Made by a program: the position numbers and the translations under genes. Source: Flaccisagitta enflata (taxonomy: Eukaryota; Chaetognatha; Sagittoidea; Aphragmophora). Taken from it: DNA of 64,000 nt. How positions within the stretch are numbered: position 1 is the stretch's first letter; every line of letters starts with the position of its first letter. This document shows positions 11,171 to 22,096 of this stretch, one piece after another. The stretch lies in the NCBI GenBank assembly GCA_965153355.1, contig OZ231127.1, forward strand, positions 43,648,001-43,712,000, read 5' to 3'. The notes below the pieces were generated by a model that did not search any database, had not been told where the DNA came from, and worked only from the letters and a program-made list of their open reading frames with translations.

Positions 11171-11737
11171 ACCAATAGTTGCAAAAGCGTTAGATGGTCA
11201 GCGGTACCCGTGCCCTGCCTAAGTTGGTTGTGGTTGAAGTTGAGGGGGGAGCAGGGCAGCGGGCAAGGCCGATGACCTATGCTTTCACACATATGGGAGA
11301 TTTCTCCTCCTCCTCCTCCTCCTCTGCCCCCCCCCTCCTCCCGGCCCAAATCCTAGCCTCAAGGCCCAATCCCAGCCTTGAGGCTCAGATTCCAGCCTCA
11401 AGGCTCAAATCCTAGCCTCAAGGCTCCAATCCTAGCCTGAGGCTGAGATTCAGCCTCAAGGCCGGTATCTGGGCCTCTTGGCTGAGATTTTGACCTTGAG
11501 GCTGAGATTTGGGCTTCACGGCTGAAATCTCGGCCTCCAGGCTATGATTTAGGCCTTGAGGCTAGGATTTGGGCCTTGAGGCTGGGATTTGGGCCTCAAG
11601 ACTGGGATTTGGGCCTCGGGGCTGGAATTTGGGCCTCGGGACTGGGATTTGAGGGGGGGGACGTAGGAGGAGGAGAAGGAGAAAATCCCCCATATGTGTG
11701 AAAGCATAGGTCATCGACCCCTTCGGGGCCGCTGCCC
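11171..11737 (+). mobile_element. Family B foldback element nested in family A
   Basis: Begins AATAGTTGCAAAAGCGTTAG, then ATGGTCAGCGGTACC and GTGCCCTGCC. Next comes a long inverted repeat: GGGCAGCGGG at 11254 pairs with CCGCTGCCC at 11729-11737, and GATGACCTATGCTTTCACAC on the left with its reverse complement near 11694-11716. Inside are ~20-bp GCCTCAAGGCCCAAATC-type units that also switch strand near the middle (about 11440-11500), so most of the element could fold into a ~480-bp hairpin. Confidence 0.75.
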
Positions 11738-11910
11738 AAAAATGACCAAAAATGACCAAAAATGACCAAAATTGACAAAAATGACCATAATGACCAAAAT
11801 TGATCAAAAATGACCAAATATGACCAAAAATGACCAAAAATGACCAAAAACGACCAAAAATGGTCAAAAATGGTCAAAAATGACCAAAATAACCAAAACG
11901 ACCAAAATGA

Positions 11911-12671
11911 CCAATAGTCGCAAAAGCGTTAGATGGTCAGCGGTACCCCTTGCCCCTATGTGAGTTTATGTGGGTGTGAGGTGGTTAGAGGGGCAGCGGC
12001 CCCGAAGGGGCCGATGACCTATGCAGTTTTTATTGCAGCTGGGATGTGAGCCTCCAGACTGGGATGTGAGCCTCGGGGCTGGAACTTTAGCCCCTAGACT
12101 AGGTTTTGAGCCTCGAGACAGGGATTTGAGCCTCAAAACTGGGATTTCAGCCTCAAGACTGGGATTTCAGCCTTGAGACTGGGATTTGAGCTTCGAGACT
12201 GGGATTTGAGCTTCAAGACTGGGATTTGAGCTTCGAGAATGGGATTTGAGCCTCAAGACTGGGATTTGAGCCTTGAGACTGGGATTTGAGCCTTGGGACT
12301 GGGATTTGAACCTCAAGACAGGGATTTGAACCTCAAAACTGGGATTTCAGCCTCAAGACTGGGATTTCAGCCTTGAGACTGGGATTTGAGCTTTAAGACT
12401 GGGATTTGAGCTTCAAGACTGGGATTTGAGCTTCGAGAATGGGATTTGAGCCTCAAGACTGGGATTTGAGCCTCGAGACTGGGATTTGAGCCTCGAGACT
12501 GGGATTTGAGCCTCGAGACTGGGATTTGAGCCTCGAGACTGGGATTTGAGCCTTGAGACTGGGATTTGAGCCTTGAGACCAGGATGGGGGGGGGGGTACA
12601 CTGAAGAGAAAAGGGAGAAATTTCCCCCTATGTGAAAGCAAAGGTCATCGGCCCCTTCTGGGCCGCTGCCC
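11911..12671 (+). mobile_element. Family B element with expanded 20-bp minisatellite
   Basis: Starts AATAGTCGCAAAAGCGTTAG. It has GGGCAGCGGCCCCGAAGGGG at 11991-12010 and the inverted end CATCGGCCCCTTCTGGGCCG near 12647-12665. The interior is about 27 copies of a 20-bp unit GGGATTTGAGCCTCGAGACT, all in one orientation, so here the fold-back interior has been replaced by a one-strand array. Frames rich in Ser-Arg-Gly-Ser-Asn-Pro are repeat artefacts. Confidence 0.75.
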
Positions 12672-13044
12672 AAAAAGGCCGAAAATGACCAAAAATGACC
12701 AAGAATGACCAAAAATGACCAAAAATGACCAAAAAAAATAAAAAGTGACCAAAAATGACCAAAAATGACCAAAAATGACCAAAATGACCAAAATGACCAA
12801 AATGACCAAAATGACCAAAATGACCAAAATGACCAAAACTGACCAAAAATAACCAAAAATGACTAAAAGCAACCAATAATTCCCAAAAACAACAAAAAAA
12901 TGACTCAAATTAACTCCGGACGACCCAAAAAGACGAAAAAAAGCAAAGTGTTACGGACCGACCAACGGACCGACGGACCGACGGACCGACGGACCGACGG
13001 ACCGACGAAGCGGGTGGTAGAGTCGCGTGCACGAGACCAAAAAA

Positions 13045-14202
13045 AGTGACTTTCTTTTTGAGGAAAGTGACCTTATTTCAAAGTAAAGTCACTTTTCATT
13101 TCCAGGAAAGTGACTTTCTCTTTGGGGAAAGGGACTCTCTCATTGAGCAAAATGACTTTAACTTCGGAGAAAATGACTTTTTTCCTTCAAAATAAAGTCA
13201 CTTTTATCGAGATAAAAGTCACTTTATGAGAACTAAGTCACTTTCCCCTAAAGAAAAGTCACTTTTCTCAAAAGGAAAGTCACTTTTTTACAAAATAATG
13301 TCACTTTTATCAAAATGAATGTCACCTTCTTAGAACTGAAAGTCACTTTCCCAAAAGGAAAGTCACTTTTCTGAAAAGGAAAGTCACTTTCCCTACAACA
13401 AAAGTCACTTTGCTCAAAGGAAAGTCACTTCCCCCAAAAGGAGAGTCACTTTCTTTTATAGAAAGAGACTTCACTTTTGGGGTAAGTGACTTCCTTTTTG
13501 GGGAAAGTGACTTTATTTTAAACGGAAGACACTTTTCCCTTTCAGGTAAGTGACTTTCCTTGTAGGGAAAGTGACTTACTTTGTGAGGATAATGACTTTC
13601 TCTTTGAGAAAAATGTCTTTTTGGGTAAGAGACTTTCCTTCACAATAAAGTCACTTTTATTCAAAATGAAAGTCACTTTCTTAGAACTGAAAGTCACTTT
13701 CCCAAAAAGGAAAGTCCCTTATCTTACAAGGAAAGTCACTTTCCTTACAAAATAAAGTCACTTTTATCAAAATGGAAGTCACTTTCTTAGAACTGAAAGT
13801 CCCTTTCCCAAAAAGAAAGTCACTTTTCCCAAAAGGAAAGTCACTTTTCTCAAAAGGAAAGGACCTTTCTTTCAAAATGAAATAACTTTTATCAAAATGA
13901 AAGTCACTTTCTTAGAACTGAAAGTCACTCTCCTCAAAAGGAAAATCACTTTCCCCAAAAGGGAAGTCACTTTTCTCAAAAAGAACGGGACTTTCCGTCA
14001 AACTAAAGTCACTTTTATCAAAATGAAAGTCACTTTCTTAGAACTGAAAGTCACTTTCCCCAAAAGGAAAGTCACTTTTCTTAAAAGGAAAATCATTTTC
14101 CTTACAACCAAAGTTACATTGCTCAAAAGGAAAGTCACTCCCAAAAAGGAAAGTCACTTTCTTTTATAGAAAGACACTTTACTTTTGGGGTAAGTGACTT
14201 TA
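13045..14202. repeat. GAAAGTCACTTTC satellite, block 4
   Basis: Right-hand part of the satellite after the long family A insertion, with the same monomers and strand flips. It ends abruptly where the next family A copy begins. Confidence 0.9.
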
Positions 14203-14891
14203 TTAGTTGCGTGCTACGGGACTCTACACCCCGCTATGTTGGTCCGTCGGTTGGTCGGTTGGTTGGTCCCCTTTTTGGGCAGCGGCCCCAAAGGGATCAA
14301 TGACCTATGCTTTCACACATAGGGGGAGTTTTCTCCTTCTCCTCCTCCTCCTTCTCCTTTGAACCCCCCACTCCCCCAGCCTCAAGGCCCATATCTCAGC
14401 CTGGAGGCCCATATCCCAGCCTCCAGGCCCAAATTCCAGTCTTGACGCCCAAATCCCACCCTCAAAGCCCAAATCCCAATCCCAAGGCCCAGATTCCACT
14501 CTCTAGGGATTTGGGCCTAAGACTGGGATTTGGGCCTGGAGTCTGGTATATGGGCCTCCAGGCTGAGATATGGGCCTGGAGGCTGGGGGGGGGGAGGGGG
14601 ATGCGGAGGAGAAGAAGGAGGAGAAGGAGAAAACTCCCCATATGTGTGAAAGCATAGATCATCGACCCCTTTGGGGCCGCTGCCCTGCTCCCCCTCAACT
14701 TCAACCACAACCAACTGCAATAAGCAGGGCAACGCTGAGGCGATGACCATCTAACGCTTTTGCGACTATTACTTTTTTGGCGTTTTTGAGCTTTTTGAGC
14801 ATACGGCTCCTGCCCAGATGACTCAGTACTTTCACCAGCACAGCTCCTGCCCACCCGACGCGACTAGGGTAGCCGTGTATCTGGCCTTGTT
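14203..14891 (-). mobile_element. Family A element with a family B element inserted after its core
   Basis: Plus strand reads TTAGTTGCGTGCTACGGGAC, ACACCCCGCTATGT, a GGTC/GGTT core, then family B (about 14275-14770), then ACTTTTTTGGCGTTTTTGAG, AGCTCCTGCCCACC, GGGTAGCCGTGTATC, GGCCTTGTT. The B-free counterpart is the copy at 17579-17775, which reads GGTCCCCTTT-ATACTTTTT at the same place. Confidence 0.8.
14275..14770 (-). mobile_element. Family B foldback element nested in family A
   Basis: GGGCAGCGG at 14277 pairs with CCGCTGCCC at 14677-14685. GACCTATGCTTTCACACAT on the left pairs with its reverse complement on the right, and the GGCCCATATC / GATATGGGCC units inside are also mutually complementary, centred near 14481. 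The unique end ACCATCTAACGCTTTTGCGA precedes CTATT at 14770. Confidence 0.75.
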
Positions 14892-15441
14892 TATACACGT
14901 GATACAAAACTAGGGGATCTTGGATCTTGACTGTTGAAACTAGTGCGTTGTTTTATGATGTTGTACGCTCTTTGTCTAATGAGTATTTATTGGGCGAGAT
15001 ATTTTATACCTTTTGTATTGCATTGTTAGCGTCGCGTCGTCGGTTTGTGTCGTAATATGATAACTGAGTTGCTCCATTTAATTTGATTGGATGGCCTCCT
15101 GAGGGGCTGTGACCGTGATCATAGGAATAAGTAGGTAGAGAGGGGCGGTAGGGAGATAACGAGGTTCCCGGGAGGAGCCGATTGGGGCCATGGGGGGTTA
15201 GTATGAAGTAAGAACGAATTCCGATTAGGCATAGGCTGTAAAATCTTCTCATCTATTTTCATAGTAAGAAAAAACAAACGCCACATAGAAATCTTTAGAT
15301 TAGCAAATGAGACAATGAAGAAAAGGCAGAGATGAGATGAGAAGAGATGAGATGAGATGAAGAAGTAAAATGCATGGGAAATAAAACGTGGAGGAAATCC
15401 CATGCGTTGGCAGGGTCGCTGGTTTCCAGTCTAGAGATGAC

Positions 15442-15442
<1 letters not shown>
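14892..15442. other. Unique sequence, no gene identified
   Basis: Mixed composition, with ATGAGATGAGATGAGA-type short repeats at 15331-15360. No coding segment with splice sites recognised. Confidence 0.4.
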
Positions 15443-15533
<91 letters not shown>

Positions 15534-15535
15534 GC
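15443..15535. repeat. (GA)n microsatellite
   Basis: About 80 bp of pure AG followed by AAAGAGAGAAAG. Confidence 0.95.
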
Positions 15536-16552
15536 AGACAGGCCTATAAAAAAAAGACAGGGAAATAAGAGGGAGAGAGAGAATATAAAGAGAGACTTGA
15601 AACAGATGGGGAAGAAAATTAAGATTCAGGAGAGAAAGCTGCCACACGCGAAATAACAAATTCCAGGAGAACGACTAACCGCTTGACAGATTCAAGAGAA
15701 ACAGAGGAAATTGGTCCAACATCGTTGACGGGAGATTCATATACAGGACGCCTTTATACACTCTATGACTAATGAAAGGAAATCCTCACAACAGGAGCAG
15801 ATGGTCAACGGTACCAGTTATGTTTGTCCTCTGTAAAGGTAAAAATATCAGCTAGCTAGCAGTAAAAGTTCAGAGGGAGTATACCACCTTATATTCTTCA
15901 AAATCAGTGAGTTGAGTTTTATTTTTAAGCGGAAATGATTTTCTGAAAAAGAAAACCGTTTTGATCAGTAGCTTTTTTTACCCGGGTTTTTCCTTTTAAG
16001 GCAGCGGCCCAAAAGGACTGATGTTCTGTACAGTGCGGCTCAAAAAAAAGTTTTAGGTAGTATTAAATCTTATTTTATAGCAAAAGACAAAACCTTTTAA
16101 CTATTTTTTTTTTATCATCTATAATTTAGACTACAATACTTGAATGAACCTTCACAGTTTGACTAGAAAGTGAAAAATGACCATTATAGAAAAAAAAACA
16201 AGTTGCAGGAATGAATTTTCCAACATTTGTATGTTCATATATTATTCCAAGCCTGTTAAGCCCTAATCTGGCCCGAAATCATCCCTCTCAGACTCAGGCA
16301 TTCAGGCAGTATACAAGAGAGGGCGATATGGAAACAGCATAAAGCAAAGGAGAAGAGGGATAAGGAGGGAAATATTGCTCTTATAGGGCTGCTGCCTAGT
16401 TCCCATCAAGGGAACCTGAAAATGAAAAACCAGATTGTAAGAAATAGCCCATAAGAGGGAAACACGAACGAATCGAATTCTTTTGAGACTTTTTTCATCA
16501 CCGATTCATGTGAGATTCTCAAGCTTTTAACATAAAAAAAGATAGTGTTTTA
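15536..16552. other. Unique sequence with small B/C-like remnant
   Basis: No gene recognised. 15797-15820 (AGATGGTCAACGGTACCAG) resembles the family B leader. 16001-16045 (AGGCAGCGGCCCAAAAGGAC, TGATGTTCTGTACAG) resembles a degenerate family C end. Confidence 0.4.
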
Positions 16553-16836
<284 letters not shown>

Positions 16837-17144
16837 ATCGCAGAATAATAGGAAGTATCTTTTGAAGTGAAAAGAAGATCTTCCTGACTATGAATTTTCA
16901 TAATGCGCTAAAAACCGATGAAAATGTTCAAGTATTTTTCAGCAAAGTAGATAAAAGTGACGCTTGAATTTTCCTCCATTTGACAGAACGCTTCGATGGA
17001 TGAAATTTGGTTACGTGCCTCGGGCAAACACAAGATATTTTAGAAACAATCTCTCAATATTAAATGGATTTTGATTTTATCATCAACAGAGGTGGTAGTG
17101 ATAAAAGCCAACAAACGCAAAACAAAGCAGGCAGAGAAACATAA

Positions 17145-17150
17145 CGGGTA

Positions 17151-17247
<97 letters not shown>
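17145..17247. repeat. (GA)n microsatellite
   Basis: Pure AG for about 85 bp after a short AGAGACAG lead. Confidence 0.95.
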
Positions 17248-17248
<1 letters not shown>

Positions 17249-17284
17249 AGAATAATGAATGAAGCAATGGGGCTTGCTGCACAG

Positions 17285-17525
17285 CATAAGGCCGGATACC
17301 CAGTTATCGTAGCTCTGTGCCGACGCCAGTGGGAACAGGCAGTGATGACAAAGGCAATCAGGCATTTTCGTAGGTTCTCTTATATTCTTAGGTTCTCTTC
17401 AATTTTGCCAAAAAAAAAACATCTTAAAATGCTGTGAAGCATCGAGTGTGATTAACTGAAGGGCTGACTTGAGAGTGCCAACCAACTGAGGAAGTAAAAG
17501 AGTTGCGTGCACTTGACTGAAACGA
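17285..17525 (+). mobile_element. Degenerate family A copy
   Basis: 5' side CATAAGGCCGGATACCCAG with GGGAACAGGCAGTG replacing GGGTGGGCAGGGGC. 3' side GAGTTGCGTGCACTTGACTG, a decayed terminal hairpin. The tetranucleotide core is reduced to CCAACCAACTG. Confidence 0.45.
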
Positions 17526-17578
17526 TGGCGTGAAAACCGAAAAAAAGAGAGACTAGATATGGCGCCAAAACATTCTGC

Positions 17579-17775
17579 TTTTAGTCGCGTGCTACGCGAC
17601 TTTACACCCCGCTTTGTCGGTCAGTCGGTCGGTCGGCCGGTCGGTCGGTCGGTCCCCTTTATACTTTTTCGGCGTTTTTGAGCTTTTTGAGCATACAGCT
17701 CCTTCCCAAACGCCCTAATGACCTTCCCAGCACTGCTCCTGCCCACCCACACGCGACTAGGGTAGCCATGTATAT
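17579..17775 (-). mobile_element. Family A element without family B insert
   Basis: TTTTAGTCGCGTGCTACGCGAC hairpin split by TA, ACACCCCGCTTTGT, GGTC core, GGTCCCCTTTATACTTTTTC, GGCGTTTTTGAGC, CTCCTGCCCACC, CACGCGACTAGGGTAGCC. Same subfamily as 14203-14891, but with an empty B site. The usual GGCCTTGTT end is lost. Confidence 0.75.
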
Positions 17776-18118
17776 TACGCTGAAGCATAAACACTCACGG
17801 GTCTTAATACGCTTTGGTTCGATGAAAATACCATCACACATTATTCGACTGACGCAAAGAAATTGACTGGGGATTGAAAGTGAGCTGCAACCTTCGCTAA
17901 CAGAACAAAACAATTTCAAAACACAGTGAGACTGAATGAATTGAATAGAAGAAACTTGCTGTTCAATCTTCTATTACGTAATACAGGATGCCGTTGTATG
18001 TTTGTTTTGAGTTGCGGACACTTTGTCTGTCCATTGGTCCGTCCGTCCAACTGTTGGTCTGTCTATCTGCCCATCGGCCTTTTGGTCACGCTCGCGTAGA
18101 TAGTGGAAAATGCGCATG

Positions 18119-18178
18119 TTTAGGTGCGCCATGGCAGCTCTATAAGAGCCTCTGTCTGGGGGTTGGTCGGTCAGTCAC
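18119..18178 (-). mobile_element. Family A-like 3' end remnant
   Basis: TTTAGGTGCGCCATGGCAGC then TCTATAAGAGCCTCTGTC and a GGTC/AGTC run. It corresponds to the hairpin plus CTTATAGAG-GGCTTTGTC segment of the AGGTGCGAC subfamily. No clear 5' end. Confidence 0.45.
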
Positions 18179-18414
18179 TCTATAGTGAAAAACCGTAGAA
18201 AAGTTTGAAATCACGTTAAAACTCATCGAGTTCATTTTTCATGTTGCTCGTCATTTCATTCATTATCATATACATCTAACGATCTATAGTTCAGTTGATA
18301 AAGCTTGGGATAGATCTGATGGAGCTCTGGAGTCTGGATAGGTCTCATAGAGATCGGGATGGGTCTAAGAATTGCTAATGTTAGGCGCACTGTCTTGGCC
18401 CGTGAATCCGGTCC

Positions 18415-18556
18415 GGAAGGTTCAACTCATAGCCTCTATGCTTAAATCCTAGCCAATTTTGAGTTATTGCCTACTTTGGCGCCGTTGCCACTCCCAACAC
18501 AAACTAACCTTGGGGCACCGGGTACCACTGACCCTTTAGCGACTATCTACTTTTCT
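18415..18556 (-). mobile_element. Degenerate family B end
   Basis: CTTAAATCCTAGCC minisatellite-like unit, GGCGCCGTTGCC, then CACCGGGTACCACTGACC and TTTAGCGACTATCTAC. This is a decayed version of the GGTACCGCTGACCATCTAAC...GCGACTATT end. Confidence 0.45.
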
Positions 18557-18689
18557 TGCAAGCATTTTTTTATGCTTTTTTTTCTCGATTTGCTCAATCA
18601 ATCTTTAACCTATGAATTAGAGAAACAAGAAATCAGTAGCGCCTCGAAATCGCAAGCCCGTGTGAAAAACTACTTTCCCACACACAGCT

Positions 18690-18769
18690 ACTCACACACA
18701 TACACACATACACACACCAACACAAACCCACTCATACACACAGCAACGCAAACCCACACACTCTCACAC

Positions 18770-18861
<92 letters not shown>

Positions 18862-18880
18862 ACAAACACGTACAAACACA
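18690..18880. repeat. (CA)n microsatellite
   Basis: Interrupted CA repeat, then about 80 bp pure CA (18772-18853). Confidence 0.95.
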
Positions 18881-19112
18881 ACCTGTTAATAGCCAGAAAA
18901 AAAGAACAAAAGCCACATTACCGTAAAAAGCAACGTCAAGATCGAGCCGATCTTTGCAAGAAAACCTTATCCTGAGGCTGAGCAAGTCCATAAATTACTT
19001 CTGGCCATCAATCGCTCAAAATCAACAACTGCAACAACAACAGCAATGATTACAGCAAAATCAACAACCAAAACAACAACCGCAACAACAGCAACAACAA
19101 CCACAATAACAA

Positions 19113-19188
19113 CATCAACAGCAGCAACAACAGTGACAAGAGCGATAACAATCCACATCGCCGCAAAAGATCTCTCCATTTCATTCTC

Positions 19189-19283
<95 letters not shown>

Positions 19284-19358
19284 TCAACAGCAGCAACAAC
19301 AGTGACAAGAGCGATAACAATCCAAATCGCCGCAAAAGATCTCTCCATTTCATTCTCA
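19113..19358. repeat. 77-bp direct duplication flanking a (CAA)n expansion
   Basis: CATCAACAGCAGCAACAACA... to ...TCCATTTCATTCTCA occurs at 19113-19189 and again at 19282-19358 with one visible difference (CCACATCG versus CCAAATCG). Between them is pure (CAA)n, about 30 units. The Asn-rich and Leu-rich frames are repeat artefacts. Confidence 0.9.
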
Positions 19359-19430
19359 TTGACAATTGCAAGAAATAATCCACTGATATTCTCTGGCAAT
19401 TTTTCAATGAATTAGACTGTAATTTTGTGG

Positions 19431-19605
19431 TTACGTGCATGCGACTTTATAATCCACTATGTCCATTGGTTAGTCACACTTCACTTTTTTGGTGTTTACG
19501 GGCATTATTCGAATTACAGCTCCTGGCCAAATGCTTAATTATTCTTTTTTATCACTGCCCTGCCCACCCGCACGCAACTTCCGTAGCCGTGCAGTCAGCC
19601 TTGTT
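19431..19605 (-). mobile_element. Family A element, degenerate core
   Basis: TTACGTGCATGCGACTTTAT hairpin, CCACTATGTCC, short GGTTAGTCAC instead of the core, CTTCACTTTTTTGGTG, CTGCCCACCCGCACGCAAC, CCGTAGCCGTG and GCCTTGTT. Confidence 0.7.
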
Positions 19606-19697
19606 GCCTTAGGATCTAACGCATTCTCAGCATGTTAGTTGTCATTTACAACCTCAGATTGTCTTAAGACGTAAATGCTACAATGAAAAGGATCTTA

Positions 19698-19858
19698 GCA
19701 AGGCCGGATACACGGCCACCAGTTGCGGACGGGTGGGCAGGGGCGGATATGCGCGTTTTCCCACTTTTTGACTCAATCACCTCTACGGACCGACCAACTG
19801 ACCGACCGACCAACAGACGGACAAAGCCTCTTATAGACTTGCGTGTCCGCAACTAAAA
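19698..19858 (+). mobile_element. Family A element, GGAC subfamily with compensated ends
   Basis: AGCAAGGCCGGATACACGGC, 5' 9-mer GTTGCGGAC at 19722-19730, GGGTGGGCAGGGGC, ACCG/ACCA core, ACAAAGCCTCTTATAGAC, then GTCCGCAAC at 19845-19853 and TAAAAA. Both 9-mers differ from the main subfamily but remain exact reverse complements of each other. Confidence 0.8.
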
Positions 19859-19875
19859 AAAAGATAAAAAAATGA

Positions 19876-20125
19876 AATAGTCGCAAAAGCGTTAGATGGT
19901 TAGCAGTACCTGCTGGCCCAAAGTTAGTGTAGGCAGGGAAAGGATGGTGAGTGGGGCAGGGGCCCCAAAGGGACCGATGACCTCTGCTTAGGCTCATGAA
20001 GATTCCTGTTATCTTTGGATCACAAGGCGGAGGAGCCTTGAGGCTGCAATCTGAATCTAGAGGGTGGGTTTTTAGCGTCGAGACTGCGATTTGACCAAGG
20101 GGGGGGGGGGGGGCGGGAAAGGGGG
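19876..20125 (+). mobile_element. Family B element, partial
   Basis: AATAGTCGCAAAAGCGTTAG then ATGGTTAGCAGTACC, GGGGCAGGGGCCCCAAAGGG, CCGATGACCTCTGC, two or three degraded AGGCTGCAATCTGAATC units and a poly-G run (20099-20113). The right end is missing. Confidence 0.6.
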
Positions 20126-20284
20126 ACGGAGACAGATGGAGACAATGATTTTTCAACGTTCACCAACTCTAGCAATTCACTTTAGGATTGTTTATTTTTT
20201 GCCTTCATCAATTTTTAATATAATAAAAAAGTTTAAAAGTGAAAAAATTTAAATAATTAGAGATGTAATACAAAATACAAAAAA

Positions 20285-20480
20285 TAATAAGGACTTACAT
20301 GACTTAGAATGACTAAGAATGACTTAGAATGACTTAGTATACTCTTAAATAACTTGAAATAACTTAAAGAAATAAAATTGATATAAAAGTAAACGTATGA
20401 CAGACCAACAGACAGACTGACGGACAGACAGACAAATGAACAGACAAAGCAGGATGTGGAGTCGCATGCACGCGATTTAA
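20285..20480 (+). mobile_element. Family A element, GACTTAGAAT subfamily, 5'-truncated
   Basis: Internal GACTTAGAATGACTTAGAAT array, AGACCAACAGACAGACTGAC core of ACAG/ACGG, ACAAAGCAGGATGTGGA, and 3' hairpin GTCGCATGCACGCGAT followed by TTAAAA. No AACAAGGCC start is seen. Confidence 0.6.
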
Positions 20481-21165
20481 AACAAATATATAAAAAAAAA
20501 AAGTAAATAGTTGGAAATAATAAATAAAAGGATGAAAATTACAAATAAAACAAAAAGAAAAAAATCAAAAGTAAAAAAATGAAAAAAGATATGAAATGAT
20601 AAGAAATAATTTTGAACATTAAAGAAAAAGAAATCAAAAATACATCGCGATCTACAGTATTGGCGATAGCCACTGGTTTATCTCAAATGCATAATTTAAC
20701 ACATTTTTGTTAGCGAAGGTTGTAGCTTACTCTCAATCTCCAGTCAATTTGAATGCGTCATTCTTACGATGTGTCACGGTATTTTCATCGCACTCAAGCT
20801 TGATAAGCCCTTTTGGTGTAAATGACTCAGCGTAATGTATATGTATCCGGCCTCGTTAGAAGTGAATACGAATATAACCATATTTTAACTTTTTGTTGCA
20901 CATGTCATATAAAGTTAGCGGATTCATGAAATTTACGTAAAGGACACAGCAACTGGGGAAACGACTTCGGATTGCGACAATAATCCAACTCTGACATTTA
21001 ATTTTGGTTGGTTTTTAATTCCACTATGTCTCTGTTTGCTTCTCATTGTGTCAATCTTTTCTTTTTCCGCGTATATCTGTCTCCGGACTTCCAAACTCAC
21101 TTTTGCGTCTGTCTGTTTGTAAATGTCTGGTTGTCGTTTGTTTTTGATGCCTGTCAGTCTGTATA
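20481..21165. other. AT-rich unique stretch with a family A 5'-end remnant
   Basis: A-rich, with AAAT runs (20481-20640). TGTATCCGGCCTCGTTAG at 20841-20858 is the end of a minus-oriented family A copy whose remainder is not recognisable. No gene seen. Confidence 0.4.
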
Positions 21166-21169
21166 TATT

Positions 21170-21246
21170 TCACTTTATTTTTCTCTATCACTGTCTCTGT
21201 CACCTGTCTCTCTATCTCTCTGTCTCTCTGCCTCACTGTCTCTCTA

Positions 21247-21291
<45 letters not shown>

Positions 21292-21295
21292 TTGC
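21170..21295. repeat. (TC)n/(TCTG)n microsatellite
   Basis: CTCTGTCTCTC mix ending in pure TCTG (21247-21275) and TC. Confidence 0.9.
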
Positions 21296-21596
21296 TTTTT
21301 CCATATACACTCATGCATTCACCTTGACTCATACACTCCATCACTCAATGTTTGCCTCTCTCTTTTATAATTCTTGGATATTTTTTTTTCTCTCCCTCTT
21401 CTCTTCGTCGTCGTCGTCGCGTCAAAAGAGCCGATGACCCGAGCCAAAAAGGTGAACATGGAGGAAAAGCAGGAAAAAAGGGGACAAAAGAAAAGGAAAG
21501 GTACGAAAAAAAGGAAGGACGTGTAAACCGAAAGGACAGATATGGCTTTAGAGAGGACAGGAAAGGAAAAAGGTAGTTGGAGCAAGCAGGAAGTTT

Positions 21597-22046
21597 AATA
21601 GTCGCAAAAGCGTTAGATGGTCAGCGGTACCCGTGCCCTGCTTAAGTAGGTTGTGGTTGAAGTTGAGGGGGGAGCAGGGCAGCGGCCCCGAAGGGGTCGA
21701 TGACCTATGCTTTCACACATATGGGGAGTTTTCTCCTCCTTCATGTCCGCACCCCCCCTCCCCCAGCCTCCAGGCCCATATCTCAGCCTGGAGGCCCATA
21801 TCCCAGCCTCCAGGCCCAAATCCCAGTCTTGAGGCCCAAATCCTTAGAGAGTAGAATCTGGGCCTTGGGGTTGGGATGTAAGCCTTGAGGGTAGGATTTG
21901 GGCCTCAAGACTGGGATTTGGGCCTGGAGGCTGGGATATGGGCCTCCAGGCTGAGATATGGGCCTGGAGGCTGGGGGAGGGCGGGTACGGACATGAAGGA
22001 GGAGAAAACTCCCCATATGTGTGAAAGCATAGGTCATCGACCCCTT
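21597..22046 (+). mobile_element. Family B element, nearly perfect ~356-bp foldback
   Basis: Leader AATAGTCGCAAAAGCGTTAG, ATGGTCAGCGGTACCCGTGC, then GGGCAGCGGCCCCGAAGGGG. AAGGGGTCGATGACC starting at 21691 pairs with GGTCATCGACCCCTT ending at 22046, and pairing continues inward through the TTTCACACATATGGGGAG segment, CATGAAGGAGGAG and the CCAGGCCCATATC units to a short centre near 21868. This is the clearest long hairpin of the family. Confidence 0.8.
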
Positions 22047-22096
22047 TGCTTAGGGTGGTCGAAATAGAACGAAAAGTAAATGAAACAGAAGTTTTT

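Larger units (their letters stand above)
9928..13044 (+). mobile_element. Family A element, long form, carrying two nested family B elements
   Basis: AACAAGGCC at 9928. The leader and array order match the 654-2480 copy: CCAGACTCAAA (about 10026-10570), CCAGCAGACTTAAA (about 10597-10850), TGACCAAAAA (from about 10850, split). It ends with a GACGGACC core (about 12953-13010) and GTCGCGTGCACGAGAC (one mismatch in the palindrome). The TGACCAAAAA array is interrupted by two family B elements at 11171-11737 and 11911-12671 and resumes after each one. Satellite flanks both outer ends, so this is three-level nesting: B in A in satellite. Confidence 0.8.

Noticed and set aside
18415-18430. GGTTCAACTC resembling a tRNA T-arm/B box
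   Set aside because: No A box or cloverleaf in the surroundings; it lies in a decayed family B copy.
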